Part shown: piece by piece, positions 53,457-62,340 of the stretch
Position numbering within the stretch: the stretch's first letter is position 1
Layout of the letters: every line of letters begins with the position of its first letter
NCBI RefSeq assembly: GCF_017255185.1
Contig: NZ_JAFKCZ010000005.1
Location: 186,001-250,000, forward strand
Length of the DNA: 64,000 bases
Reading direction: 5' to 3'
Source: Parahaliea mediterranea
GTDB taxonomy: Bacteria > Pseudomonadota > Gammaproteobacteria > Pseudomonadales > Halieaceae
Position numbers and translations under genes: made by a program
The notes under the pieces: model-generated
Told to the model about the DNA's origin: nothing
What the model saw: only the letters and a program-made list of their open reading frames with translations
Database searches by the model: none

Positions 53457-54708
53457 AGCCGCCGTAGGCCCGCGCCACTTCGTCGGCGATGATGGCCACG
53501 CCGCGTTTCACGGTGTCGGCGTCCTGGGCGTAGGACACCCGCAGGCACTCGTGCTTGTGCGGCCAGGACTCCTCCAGGCCGACGAAGAAATTGTGCCCGG
53601 GCACCACCAGCACCCCGCGCTGCTTGAGGCGCTCGTACAGTTCCTGGCTGGAGATCGGCAGGCCCTCGAACCACAGCCACAGGAAAATGGCGCCCTCGGG
53701 CTTGTGGATGTGGTAGGGCAGGTCGCCGAGTGCCTCGCGGAACCACTGCAGTGTTTGCTGCGAGCGCTCGCGGTAGAACGGCGTGATGTAGTCGCGCGAC
53801 AGGCTGAGGATTTCGCCGCTGGCGAACAGCGCCCGGGCGAGGGCGGGGCCCAGGGTGCCGCTGGACAGGCTGACGATGGTGTTGGCGTTGGTGAAGGCGC
53901 GGACAATATCCTCCCGGGCGACGACGATGCCGGTGCGCGCGCCCGGCAGGCCCAGCTTGGACAGGCTGAGGGCCAGGATGGTGTTGTCGTTCCAGTGACA
54001 CTGCGCGGATTCGAACAGGATGTTGGGGAAGGGCAGGCCGTAGGCGCCGTCCACGATCAGCGGTATGTCGCGCTGGCGGGCGATCTCGTCCAGGTGGACG
54101 ATTTCCTCGTCAGTGAGCACATTGCCAGTGGGGTTGGTGGGACGGGACACGCACAGTGCGGCGGCATCCTCCGACAGCGCCAGGCGTGAAAAGTCCACGT
54201 GGTATTTGAACAGGTGGTCGTCGAGCAGTTCGATACTCGGTCGGCTGGCCCGGAACAGATCGGGGCCCAGGCCGGTATCGCCGTAGCCAATGTACTCCGG
54301 TGCCAGGGGCAGGTGGATATGGCGATGGCTGCCGTCGCCCATGTCTCCGGCCAGCATGTTGAACAGCACGAAGAAAGCCGACTGGCTGCCGTTGCTCACC
54401 GCGATATTGTCAGCCGTGACCTGCCAGCCCATCTGGCGGCGCAGGAAGGCGGCCAGTTCCTCGCGGAACTCGCGGTCGCCCTGGGGTGACTGGTAGATAC
54501 CGAACAGGCTGTGGCGCTGTTGCGGGTCGGCCATGATGGCCTCCAGCCGCTGCTGGAACACGGCTTCCACTTCCGGCAGGCGCCCGGGATTGCCGCCGCC
54601 CATGAAGATCATGTCCGGGTTGTCGCTGAGCGCGGCCCCGAGGTCGTCCATCAATTGTACGATGCCGGACTGGCCGGCGAATTTCTGGCCAAAGGCAGAG
54701 AGTTTCAC
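53455..54708 (-). CDS. avtA: Valine-pyruvate aminotransferase AvtA
   Basis: A 417-residue PLP enzyme, exactly the length of E. coli AvtA, exchanging amino groups between alanine/valine and their oxoacids. PLP site: Lys251 in LSLSKLGLPGARTG, Asp220 and Tyr223 in IVDGAYGLP, and Asn195 in RPTNPTGN. The N-terminal MKLSAFGQKFAGQSGIVQLMDDLG, with the GGGNPG loop at 37-42, is diagnostic of AvtA. It stands alone, with AsmA on the same strand downstream and the ZIP gene upstream. There is no ribosome-site evidence against the chosen ATG. Confidence 0.93.
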   Translation of the reverse strand: MKLSAFGQKFAGQSGIVQLMDDLGAALSDNPDMIFMGGGNPGRLPEVEAVFQQRLEAIMADPQQRHSLFGIYQSPQGDREFREELAAFLRRQMGWQVTADNIAVSNGSQSAFFVLFNMLAGDMGDGSHRHIHLPLAPEYIGYGDTGLGPDLFRASRPSIELLDDHLFKYHVDFSRLALSEDAAALCVSRPTNPTGNVLTDEEIVHLDEIARQRDIPLIVDGAYGLPFPNILFESAQCHWNDNTILALSLSKLGLPGARTGIVVAREDIVRAFTNANTIVSLSSGTLGPALARALFASGEILSLSRDYITPFYRERSQQTLQWFREALGDLPYHIHKPEGAIFLWLWFEGLPISSQELYERLKQRGVLVVPGHNFFVGLEESWPHKHECLRVSYAQDADTVKRGVAIIADEVARAYGG

Positions 54709-54800
54709 TGTATTACCCGTTCATTGTTACTGCTGGTTGGAAACCGCTATCGGCGGGATGGGGATGATATTTATAGAGTAGCGCGCTCGCAATAGCAGTG

Positions 54801-55571
54801 CTAGCCAAAGGCCGCGCTGGCGCAAAAGGCCAGCAGGAAGCCGAAGGCGGCGATGGGGCCGGTCACGCCGTGCATTTCCTCGAAAGCCTCCGGCACCATG
54901 GTCTGGATAATCATCACCAGGATGGCCCCCGCCGCGGTGGCCATGGCGAAGGCGATGTAGGCGGGACCCAGCTGGCCCAGCACGCTGTAGCCGAACCAGG
55001 CCGCGCCGGCGGAGGCCAGGGCGATGGCGGTCCACAGGCTGAACACCGCCGCCGCGGACTTGCCGGCCTGGCGCATGCCGGCGGCGCTGGACAGCCCCTC
55101 GGGGACGTTGGAGATAAAAATCGCGAATACGGTCACCAGCGCCACGCCCTTGCCGTCCAGCAGGCTGACGCCGATGGCCGCGGATTCGGGGACACCGTCG
55201 AGCAGGGCGCCGAGGGCGATGGCCGCGCTGGCCGCCGGCGCGCTGACCTCGCGCCGCGCCCTGGCGGGCGGACGCCGGGAGTGCTTGCGGTGGCGGGCGC
55301 CGTAGAGCGCCAGCACGGCGTTGGCCCCGGAGTAGATGCAGACGCCGAAGGCAAAGCCCGCCGCCGCGGCGGGCAGGCCGCCACCGGCCACCGCGCTCTC
55401 CATCAACTCCAGGGTCAGGGCGGATATCAGCACCCCGGTGCCAAAGGCCATGACACTGGCGACCGCGTGCTGCGGCAGCCGCGCGAAGTAGCCGATGGCC
55501 GCGCCCAGCACCAGGGCCAGGCCGGACAGGCCGCCCCACAGCGCGGCCTGGGCGGCCAGCGGCAGGTCCAC
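54801..55571 (-). CDS. ZIP-family metal permease
   Basis: A 256-residue inner-membrane permease with about eight helices. Helix 4 contains LGALLDGVPESAAIGVSLL and helix 5 ISNVPEGLSSAAGM, the positions of the ZIP metal site. In ZupT-like proteins the first residue of the helix 4 motif is His (HNxPEG); here it is Asp (DGVPES), and helix 5 has Ser-Asn before PEG, so the metal site differs and substrate preference may too. The His-rich loop (GARHRKHSRRPPARARR) lies after helix 3. It lies 11 bases after a TetR regulator gene, and a TonB receptor is divergent from that unit, suggesting coordinated metal or chelate import. Confidence 0.85.
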   Translation of the reverse strand: MDLPLAAQAALWGGLSGLALVLGAAIGYFARLPQHAVASVMAFGTGVLISALTLELMESAVAGGGLPAAAAGFAFGVCIYSGANAVLALYGARHRKHSRRPPARARREVSAPAASAAIALGALLDGVPESAAIGVSLLDGKGVALVTVFAIFISNVPEGLSSAAGMRQAGKSAAAVFSLWTAIALASAGAAWFGYSVLGQLGPAYIAFAMATAAGAILVMIIQTMVPEAFEEMHGVTGPIAAFGFLLAFCASAAFG

Positions 55572-55582
55572 GCTGGCGTCCC

Positions 55583-56206
55583 TCAGTCCGTATGGGGCAG
55601 TAACAGGGCGCGGGCGCTTTTGTGCAGCAGGCCGCGAAAGGCTTCCAGCTGTTCCGGCGCGGCCGGATCGTAGCTGCGCTCCTCGCCCAGCAACTGGCCG
55701 GTGGCGGCGTAGTAGATGGGGCTGGCGCCGAGCAGGTGGAGCAGGTGCATGGGGTTGGCCGGCGCCAGCTCGCCGCTGGCCTGGCCCGCGCGCACCACCT
55801 CCTCCCAGGCCTGCAGGGCGATGGCCGAGATACGCACCGGCGCCGAGGCGTTGGGGTAGGTATTGGCGCTGTCGCGCAGCAGTAGCCGGGGCACGGTGGG
55901 GCGCTCCACCATGAAATCCAGCCAGCTGTCGATCAGCGACAGCACGCGATCGATGGCCGGCGCGTCGGGGTCCAGGGCCTGCCGGGTGCGCGCCATCATG
56001 GCGTCGAACACGCGCTGTTCCACGGCGTCGTAGAGCTCCTGCTTGCCCGAGAAGTAATACACGATGGAGGCGCGGCGAATCCCCACCGCCTGGGCCACGT
56101 CCTCCAGTCGCGCGGCGGAATAGTCCTGCTCGGCGAAGATGGTTTCGGCGGCGTCTAGTATGCGCTCCCGGGTCTGCTCGCCCCGGCTGACTGGTACTGC
56201 TCCCAT
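55583..56206 (-). CDS. TetR/AcrR family transcriptional regulator
   Basis: A 207-residue regulator. HTH at about 10-58: RGEQTRERILDAAETIFAEQDY, then DVAQAVGIRRASIVYYFSGKQEL. The remainder is an all-helical ligand domain of the TetR_C type. It is divergent from a TonB receptor gene (168 bases between starts) with two perfect 18-bp palindromes between, and forms an operon with the ZIP permease gene. It very likely represses both itself and the receptor through these palindromes; the inducer may be a metal chelate or lipid. Confidence 0.9.
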   Translation of the reverse strand: MGAVPVSRGEQTRERILDAAETIFAEQDYSAARLEDVAQAVGIRRASIVYYFSGKQELYDAVEQRVFDAMMARTRQALDPDAPAIDRVLSLIDSWLDFMVERPTVPRLLLRDSANTYPNASAPVRISAIALQAWEEVVRAGQASGELAPANPMHLLHLLGASPIYYAATGQLLGEERSYDPAAPEQLEAFRGLLHKSARALLLPHTD

Positions 56207-56293
56207 GGTGCTCCCGTTAACCCTGCTGGCTCGCCGCCTATCATAGGCGGCCGCGTCGACAACGGAAACTGTATGTTCCCCCGTCTTGAAAAT

Positions 56294-56340
56294 CTACCTG
56301 CGTGTAGGTAGTCTCGCAAAATCTACCTGCACGAAGGTAG
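56294..56340. promoter_or_regulatory. Two perfect 18-bp TetR-type operators
   Basis: CTACCTGCGTGTAGGTAG (56294-56311) and CTACCTGCACGAAGGTAG (56323-56340) share the arms CTACCT and AGGTAG with 6-base spacers, their starts 29 bases apart. They lie 34-80 bases upstream of the TonB receptor start and 88-134 from the TetR start, typical for TetR operators. Confidence 0.8.
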
Positions 56341-56373
56341 GTAAAACTGTTTATAACAATGAGGTTTTCAGCC

Positions 56374-58545
56374 ATGAATACCCCCCGCAAGCGACCCCTG
56401 GCCCGTCTGGCCGGGGCCCCGATGTTGTCCGCGTCTGTGCTGGCCGCGCCTTTGCTGGCCACCGCCCAGCCCATGCTCGAAGAGGTGGTGGTCACCGCCC
56501 AGAAGCGCGAGGAGTCCCTGCAGGACACCCCGATTTCTCTCGCCGCCCTGGGCAGCGACGAACTGGAGACCCGCGGCATCGAGGATTTGACCGACCTGCG
56601 CAGCGTGGTGCCCAACCTGCAGCTCACGCCGCACCCCAACAGCGCCGCCACCGCGCGGATCTATGTGCGCGGCATCGGCAACAGCGACGACCAGATCACC
56701 CAGGACCCCAGCGTGGCGGTGTACATGGACGGCGTGTACCTGGCGCGCACCCAGGGTCTGGCCATGGAGGCGGCGGATATCGCCCGCATCGAGGTGCTGC
56801 GCGGGCCCCAGGGCACGCTCTACGGGCGCAACGCCACCGGCGGCGCGATCAATTACATCACCGAGCAGCCCTCTATCGGTGAGTGGGGCTTCAAGCAGCA
56901 GTTCACCGCCGGCAGCCGCGACTTGTTCCGCTCCAAGACCACCGTCAACGTGCCCCTGGGCGATACCCTGGCGGCGCGCGTCGGCTACGTGACGGCGAGC
57001 CAGGACGGCTTTATCGACAACGCCGGCGGCGGCGAGTCGCGCTTCGGCGATCGCGAGCGGGACGCCTGGCGGGCGGATGTGCTGTGGCGGCCGGCGGACA
57101 CCTTCAGCCTGCGCTACGCCTACGACCGCTCGGATATCGGCGACAGCCCGGTGTACGCCGCGGCGGTCCCCCTGTACCCGCGGACCGCGCCGATACCCGA
57201 CGCCGGCGACCCCGCGGTGCAAAATGTCGAGGCCAACGACGTGACCGCAGATGGCCACAGCCTGGTGGCCGCCTGGGACGTCTCGCCACTGGTGACCCTG
57301 AAATCGATCACCGCCTACCGCTCCCTGGATAACTACCAGAACATGGATTACCACACCGGGGTGTACGGCCCCTTCCCGATCTTCCGCACCAGCTCGGACA
57401 TCGAGCAGGAGCAGTGGAGCCAGGAGCTACAGCTGCTGGGTGAATCCCGGGACGGCGGCCTGCAGTACATCGCCGGCCTGTACTATTTCGACGAGGACGG
57501 CAGCTATTTCAGCGACACCCTGGTGCCGGCCAACAGCATCCACAGCCTCAACCTGGGCGATATCGCCAACGAGGCGATCGCCGCCTTCGGCCAGGCCACC
57601 TGGACCCCCGACATCCTGCGGCAACGCCTGCACCTGACCCTGGGCCTGCGCTGGTCCGAGGACCGGCGCGAGGCGTCGAAGGCCGAGGCCATCCAGCCCG
57701 TCGGCACCGACATCGTGATCCCGCGCGGCGCCGGCGCGGGCGACAACACCTTCACCAACACCAGCCCCTCGCTGGTGGTGGCCTACGACCTCGGCGACGA
57801 CATCAACCTCTACGCCAAGCTGGTGGAGGGCTACAAGACCGGCGGCTTCAATACCCGCGCCAGCAGCATCGAGGCCTTCGAGCGCGGCTTTGGCGAGGAG
57901 ACCCTGACCTCCTACGAAATCGGCGCCAAGATGGAGTTGTGGGACCGCCGCCTGCGCGTCAACGCCGCGGTATTCCAGGCGGACTACGAGGACATCCAGA
58001 TCAACGTCCAGTCCGACCCCGGGGACATTAGCCTGACCGACGTGCTCAACGCCGGCGAGGCGACCATCACCGGCTTCGAGCTCGACGCCACCGCGCTGTT
58101 GTTCGAGGGCTTTAGCGCCAACCTGCGCTACGGCTACCTGGACGCACAGTACGACGAGATTACCGACGCCACCGGCGCCGACCTCAGCGACCTGTTCCGC
58201 TTTACCCAGAGCCCGCGCAACACGGTGACCGCCGATCTCGACTACACCCTGCCGCCGCTGCCCTTCGGCGAGCTGCGGGCCAACCTCAACTACAGCTGGC
58301 AGGACGACAAGTTCACCAGCAGCACCGCCGAGTCCGGCGAGTACATCGTCGGCGACTACGGCCTGTTGAACGCGCGCCTGACCCTGTCGCGGCTGCCGGT
58401 GCCGAGCGGCGACCTGCGCGTGGCGCTGTGGGGCAAGAACCTGGAGGACAAGACCTATTACATCGCCCACTTCAACGCCGGGGTGCCCACCGCGATGTTC
58501 GGCGAGCCGCGCACCTACGGCATCGACCTGATCTATGAGTATTGA
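56374..58545 (+). CDS. TonB-dependent outer-membrane receptor
   Basis: A 723-residue receptor. Signal peptide about 1-30 (RLAGAPMLSASVLAAPLLATA), then TonB-box region MLEEVVVTAQKREESLQDTP. The plug has IYVRGIGNSDDQITQDPSVA and ARIEVLRGPQGTLYGRNATGG; barrel ends in FGEPRTYGIDLIYEY. Start at MNTPRKRP (GAGG upstream); an ATG at 56359 would add 5 residues. Controlled by the two palindromes and divergent TetR gene. Downstream lie a Fur box and PepSY genes, so a metal-chelate ligand is plausible, but the plug resembles receptors for organic molecules and the ligand is unproven. Confidence 0.92.
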   Translation: MNTPRKRPLARLAGAPMLSASVLAAPLLATAQPMLEEVVVTAQKREESLQDTPISLAALGSDELETRGIEDLTDLRSVVPNLQLTPHPNSAATARIYVRGIGNSDDQITQDPSVAVYMDGVYLARTQGLAMEAADIARIEVLRGPQGTLYGRNATGGAINYITEQPSIGEWGFKQQFTAGSRDLFRSKTTVNVPLGDTLAARVGYVTASQDGFIDNAGGGESRFGDRERDAWRADVLWRPADTFSLRYAYDRSDIGDSPVYAAAVPLYPRTAPIPDAGDPAVQNVEANDVTADGHSLVAAWDVSPLVTLKSITAYRSLDNYQNMDYHTGVYGPFPIFRTSSDIEQEQWSQELQLLGESRDGGLQYIAGLYYFDEDGSYFSDTLVPANSIHSLNLGDIANEAIAAFGQATWTPDILRQRLHLTLGLRWSEDRREASKAEAIQPVGTDIVIPRGAGAGDNTFTNTSPSLVVAYDLGDDINLYAKLVEGYKTGGFNTRASSIEAFERGFGEETLTSYEIGAKMELWDRRLRVNAAVFQADYEDIQINVQSDPGDISLTDVLNAGEATITGFELDATALLFEGFSANLRYGYLDAQYDEITDATGADLSDLFRFTQSPRNTVTADLDYTLPPLPFGELRANLNYSWQDDKFTSSTAESGEYIVGDYGLLNARLTLSRLPVPSGDLRVALWGKNLEDKTYYIAHFNAGVPTAMFGEPRTYGIDLIYEY

Positions 58546-58613
58546 GGCCATTCGGGCCCCGGCCCCGGGGCGACCTCCCGGGCGGTATGCCTGACAGCGC
58601 ACGGATTGTAAGC

Positions 58614-58632
58614 GAGAATTAAACTCATTATC
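58614..58632. promoter_or_regulatory. Fur box upstream of the membrane protein and PepSY genes
   Basis: GAGAATTAAACTCATTATC matches 15 of 19 bases of the Fur consensus and is followed by overlapping ATTATCATTA. It lies about 66 bases upstream of the GTG start at 58698. Confidence 0.65.
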
Positions 58633-58697
58633 ATTACTGCTTTGTCCGGTTCCCGATCTTGTGGTCGGGGCCGGTATTTCAGGCAGTGGGGTAATCT

Positions 58698-59237
58698 GTG
58701 TACGCGTGGTTGGGTGTCGTTCTCGGGGCCTCCGGGGTGCTCGGGCTTTACAGTTCCTGGCGGCGGCTGGCGCTGTCCGGCGGCCGGGTGGTGGCCTTGA
58801 GCTGGTTGCTGATCGCGGCCTCCCCGTGGGCCTGGAGCCGGGCCTGGGGCGCTGAGTTCGGTATCAGTTTCGCGCTGATTGCCCTGAGTCTGCTGGGCGG
58901 TTTGCTGGTGCTGTTCAATTTCGAGGTGCGCGAGCGCAAACAGAGCCGCCCCGCGTCCACCCAGGCGGTCGCGGTCGACCCCCGCTCCTGGGGCCGCCAC
59001 CTGTTCCTGTTTTTCGTTGTGGTGCCCCTGGCCGGCGCCGCGTCCATTTTCTCCACCGTGCTGCTGTGCGGCCTGTTGCCCTGGCATCCCACCGACAAGA
59101 TGGTGTTGGCGGTGTTACTGGTGCCGGTGGTCTGGGGCCTGGCGGCCTACTGGGCCTGTGCCGATACGCGCCCGGCGCGGCCGGCCGCCGCGCTGCTGTG
59201 TGCCGCCACGCTGCCGGCGCTGATGCTCTTGCTGTGA
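58698..59237 (+). CDS. Six-helix membrane protein in a PepSY operon
   Basis: A 179-residue hydrophobic protein, with helices at about 3-22, 28-47, 52-73, 102-125, 132-152 and 158-179, and a charged loop between the third and fourth (NFEVRERKQSRPAS). Starts with GTG after GGGG. No family recognised with confidence; small membrane proteins of this kind (such as DUF3325 or DUF3649) commonly accompany PepSY proteins in siderophore reductase operons. It lies 7 bases before the PepSY gene behind a Fur box, suggesting a role in iron reduction or uptake. Confidence 0.7.
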   Translation: MYAWLGVVLGASGVLGLYSSWRRLALSGGRVVALSWLLIAASPWAWSRAWGAEFGISFALIALSLLGGLLVLFNFEVRERKQSRPASTQAVAVDPRSWGRHLFLFFVVVPLAGAASIFSTVLLCGLLPWHPTDKMVLAVLLVPVVWGLAAYWACADTRPARPAAALLCAATLPALMLLL

Positions 59238-59244
59238 GGACCCC

Positions 59245-60705
59245 ATGAAACTCGCCCTGTCCCCCGCGCTGGTCAAGCAGTCCCTCGCCAGCCACTCCTG
59301 GCTCGGCCTGCTGGCCGGGGCGCTGATGTACCTGGTGTGCCTGTCGGGCACCCTGGCGGTGTTCTACCTGGAGTTCGAGCGCTGGGAGCAGCCTGCGGCG
59401 GAGGAATACCTCGACTACGATCCGGCGGTCTTCGACGGCGCCTACGCCGAGGCCCTGGCCCGGGACGGCGAGCCCACCGAGCACGTCTACATCGGCCTGC
59501 CCCGGGCGGACATGCCCCGGGCCACCGTGGCCACCGATAACGTCGGCTGGTTCGTCAACCGCGACGGCAGCCTGGGCGAGCCGGTGGCCCACGACTGGAC
59601 CCATATCCTGCTGCACCTGCACCTCTACCTGCACCTGCCGGAAGCCTGGGGCATGATCGTGGTCAGCCTGCTCGGGGTGCTGCTGTGCGGCTTGATCGTG
59701 TCCGGCCTGCTGGCCCACCCGCGCCTGTTCAAGGACGCTTTCAGCCTGCGCCTGCGCGGCTCCAAGCGCATGGAGCAGGTGGACATCCACAACCGCCTCA
59801 GCGTCTGGGGCACCCCCTTTCACTTGATGATCGCGGTCACCGGGGCCTATTTCGGCCTGGCGGCGCTGATCACCCTGGTGATCGCCAAGAGCTTCTACGG
59901 CGGCGATACCGACGCGGTGGTGGCGGAGATCTTCGGCGGCGAGCCGCGGCTGGAACAGCAGCTGCAAGGGCCGGCGGCGGTGGGCAGCGCGGTGAACCAG
60001 GTGCGCGCGATGGCGCCGCAGGTCACGCCCTTCTACGTCACCCTGGAAGCGGTGGATACGCCACAGCAGTTCATGCTGGTGGGTGCCGAGTACCCGCGGC
60101 GGCTGATCTACGCCGACCAGTTCCGCTTCGACAGCGCCGGCCATTACCTGGATCGGGTGGGTTTCGCCGATGGCGAGGCCGGCAAGCAGGCGATCTTCTC
60201 GGTCTACCGCCTGCACTTCGGCCACTTCGGCGGTTTGCCGGTGAAAATCGCCTACGTGGTGCTGGGGCTGGCGCTGACCGTGGTGTCGGTGTCCGGCATC
60301 AATATCTGGTTCGCGCGGCGCAAGGGCCGCGATGCCCTCAACAGCCTGTGGACCGGTTTTGTCTGGGGCAGCCCGCTGGCGCTGGCGGCCAGCGCCTTTG
60401 TGCAGGTGATCCTGAACGTGCCCGCCACCGCGGTGTTCTGGGGGGTGTTGCTGGCGGCCTGCGGCTTCAGTCGCGTGCTCGATGAGGACCGCCGCGCGCG
60501 TCGCCACCTGTTGTGGGCGGGGGCCGCGGTAATGCTGGCCCTGGTGGTGGGGCACGCGCTCAAATTCGGCGCCGCGGCGCTGTCCGGCGCGGCGCTGTGG
60601 GTCAACCTGTCAGTATTGGCCACCGCCGTGATTTTCGCCCTCGCCGCCCTGCGGCCCCTCGGACCGGGGCGGGTGGCGGCATCCGCGGTGCCCGACCCCA
60701 TCTGA
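59245..60705 (+). CDS. PepSY-associated membrane protein (putative siderophore iron reductase)
   Basis: A 486-residue integral protein of the PepSY_TM family. First helix at about 12-38 (SWLGLLAGALMYLVCLSGTLAVFY), conserved His pairs in HDWTHILLHLHLYLHLPEAWGM (about 114-135), helices near 135-155 and 190-215, periplasmic PepSY region, and conserved His in RLHFGHFGG (about 324-332). Four further helices follow from about 333. The His-rich helix ends are consistent with heme ligands of an inner-membrane ferric reductase (FsrB/PiuB class). Fur box upstream of the operon supports an iron function. The ATG follows GAGGA. Confidence 0.87.
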   Translation: MKLALSPALVKQSLASHSWLGLLAGALMYLVCLSGTLAVFYLEFERWEQPAAEEYLDYDPAVFDGAYAEALARDGEPTEHVYIGLPRADMPRATVATDNVGWFVNRDGSLGEPVAHDWTHILLHLHLYLHLPEAWGMIVVSLLGVLLCGLIVSGLLAHPRLFKDAFSLRLRGSKRMEQVDIHNRLSVWGTPFHLMIAVTGAYFGLAALITLVIAKSFYGGDTDAVVAEIFGGEPRLEQQLQGPAAVGSAVNQVRAMAPQVTPFYVTLEAVDTPQQFMLVGAEYPRRLIYADQFRFDSAGHYLDRVGFADGEAGKQAIFSVYRLHFGHFGGLPVKIAYVVLGLALTVVSVSGINIWFARRKGRDALNSLWTGFVWGSPLALAASAFVQVILNVPATAVFWGVLLAACGFSRVLDEDRRARRHLLWAGAAVMLALVVGHALKFGAAALSGAALWVNLSVLATAVIFALAALRPLGPGRVAASAVPDPI

Positions 60706-60713
60706 CAGTTACC

Positions 60714-60735
60714 CGGGGGCCGCGCCTGGCCCCCG
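60714..60735. terminator. Hairpin between convergent genes
   Basis: CGGGGGCC and GGCCCCCG (8 bp, perfect) around a 6-base loop, 8 bases after the PepSY stop and 6 before the stop of the converging lipoprotein gene. No T-run; may serve both genes. Confidence 0.5.
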
Positions 60736-60741
60736 CCCGAC

Positions 60742-62271
60742 TTACCCGTCGAAACCCCGCAACTGCAGCGAGGTCTGGTGCCGCGCCCAGGGATTGCCTT
60801 GCAGCGTGCGCAGGCCGGACTCGTCGCCGCCCAGGGTGAAGTCGAAGAAGGCCAGGGCCATCTCCCGCTGGATGCGGTGGGCGGTGTCGGCCTCCAGCAG
60901 GGTGTAGTTCTCCCCGGGCTGGAAAAACCGCGCGAAGGTATCCGGCTTCAGTTGCGGCCACCAGTAGGGGCCGGACACGCCGAAGCTGCCGTGGTTGGTG
61001 TTCTTCACCACCGCCAGTGCGGCGGGCACCTCGGCGGCCGCCACGGCCTGCTCCAGCACGGGGTAGGGGTGCTCCGCGGTCGGCGGCGCGGCGCCGGCGG
61101 AGGCCGCCACCCGCGCGCCGAGGCCGAGGATCAGGCTGTCCTCGCCGCCGGCGAGGATGAAGGTGGGCTTGTGCAGGCTGGCCAGGGCGAAGGGGCCCTC
61201 CGCCGCGAGGATGGCCGACTCGCCGGGCGACGCCACCCGCATTTCCGGCGGCAACCCTTGGCGGATGTCCGGCATCGACGGCGGCACCACGGCGAAGCCC
61301 GATGTGAAACGCTCCTCCAGCATCAACCCCGCGAGGGTGGTGGCGCCGCCGAAGGAGCGCCCCATCAGGCCGATGCGCGACAGGTCCAGGCGACCGGCGA
61401 AGCGGCCCTCGCGGTTCATGGTTTCCAGCTCGTCGAGTACCGCCCGCAAATCGTTCACCCGCTGCAGCAGGGACTGGTCCAGCTGGCCAAAGCCCTCCGG
61501 CGAGAAGCCCTGGCCCAGCGGTGTATAGCTCTGGCCGTAGGTGTCCTCGCTACCGTAGACGCCGTGACTGTCCAGCAGCGGCAGCACCTCCGCCATCGCC
61601 GCGCGGAAGGCGGGGTCGCCGCTCTCAGGGTCGAGGGCCGGGTCGCTGCCGATCATGGCGTAGGGGGAGTTGCCGGTGTGGTCGGCGGCGATCACCACAT
61701 AGCCGTGGCGCGCCAGGTACTGGCTGGCGGTGGCCATGTTGTAGCGGCTGCCGGCGTCGCCGTGGGAGACCACCACCACCGGGAAGGGGGCGCCGGCGCT
61801 CGCCAGCGGCGCATCGAGGTAGCTGTCGCGCTCGCGCTGGAACAGCTCCTCGATGGCGTCGTCGATCTGTGCCTGGTCGACCCCCTCGCGCACGCTGTCG
61901 GGGGTCAGGTGGAAGAAGGTGGTGGCGGTCATCATCCGCCGGTGGACGTCCCGGTCGCCGAACACGTAGTCGCCCCAGGTGGGGCGGCGGCTGTCGGCGT
62001 CGAGGCTCTCCGGGTCCACGGGGTACCAGATCTCGGTGATCAGGGTACGAATACCGCTGTGCACGCCGGCCACCGCGTCGAAGGGCCGGCTTTCGTCGTG
62101 GATGAAGAAGGTGCTGGAACCCACCGCGTAATCGCGCGTCGCGGGTGTTGCCGCGCCCGGCGTCGCCTTGTCACCAGCGGTTTGCGGGGGGGCGCCTTCG
62201 CAGGCCGCCAGTACGCCGAGCGCGGCGGCGGTGAGCAGGGCGCCGAGGGCGCGCAGGCAGCGGTGGGTCAT
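60742..62271 (-). CDS. Lipoprotein alpha/beta hydrolase (PAF-acetylhydrolase/dienelactone hydrolase-like)
   Basis: A 509-residue hydrolase. N-terminal lipobox LAAC (Cys24 in GVLAACEG) makes it a lipoprotein, probably periplasmic or outer-membrane. Oxyanion loop VVVVSHGDAGSRYN; nucleophile Ser in GLMGRSFGGATT; Asp in ILAGGEDSLI; His in NTNHGSFG. The large C-terminal lid and MERFTSGFAVVPPSMP-like segment match the platelet-activating-factor acetylhydrolase (isoform II) group. Substrate probably a short-chain ester or oxidised lipid. GGAGACAGCC precedes the ATG. It is encoded 69 bases downstream of the carnitine dehydrogenase-like gene on the same strand. Confidence 0.85.
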   Translation of the reverse strand: MTHRCLRALGALLTAAALGVLAACEGAPPQTAGDKATPGAATPATRDYAVGSSTFFIHDESRPFDAVAGVHSGIRTLITEIWYPVDPESLDADSRRPTWGDYVFGDRDVHRRMMTATTFFHLTPDSVREGVDQAQIDDAIEELFQRERDSYLDAPLASAGAPFPVVVVSHGDAGSRYNMATASQYLARHGYVVIAADHTGNSPYAMIGSDPALDPESGDPAFRAAMAEVLPLLDSHGVYGSEDTYGQSYTPLGQGFSPEGFGQLDQSLLQRVNDLRAVLDELETMNREGRFAGRLDLSRIGLMGRSFGGATTLAGLMLEERFTSGFAVVPPSMPDIRQGLPPEMRVASPGESAILAAEGPFALASLHKPTFILAGGEDSLILGLGARVAASAGAAPPTAEHPYPVLEQAVAAAEVPAALAVVKNTNHGSFGVSGPYWWPQLKPDTFARFFQPGENYTLLEADTAHRIQREMALAFFDFTLGGDESGLRTLQGNPWARHQTSLQLRGFDG

Positions 62272-62314
62272 GGCTGTCTCCTTGGTCTTGGTTGTCGTTG
62301 TGTTTGCTGTCGTT

Positions 62315-62340
62315 GTCGCTGGTCGCTGGTCGCTGGCGCT
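62315..62340. repeat. Short 7-bp repeat at the carnitine-dehydrogenase stop
   Basis: Three tandem GTCGCTG units, followed by GCGCT, lie immediately next to the stop codon of the dehydrogenase gene (62341-62343) in the spacer before the lipoprotein hydrolase. Low-complexity GT-rich sequence continues to 62290. Confidence 0.6.
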
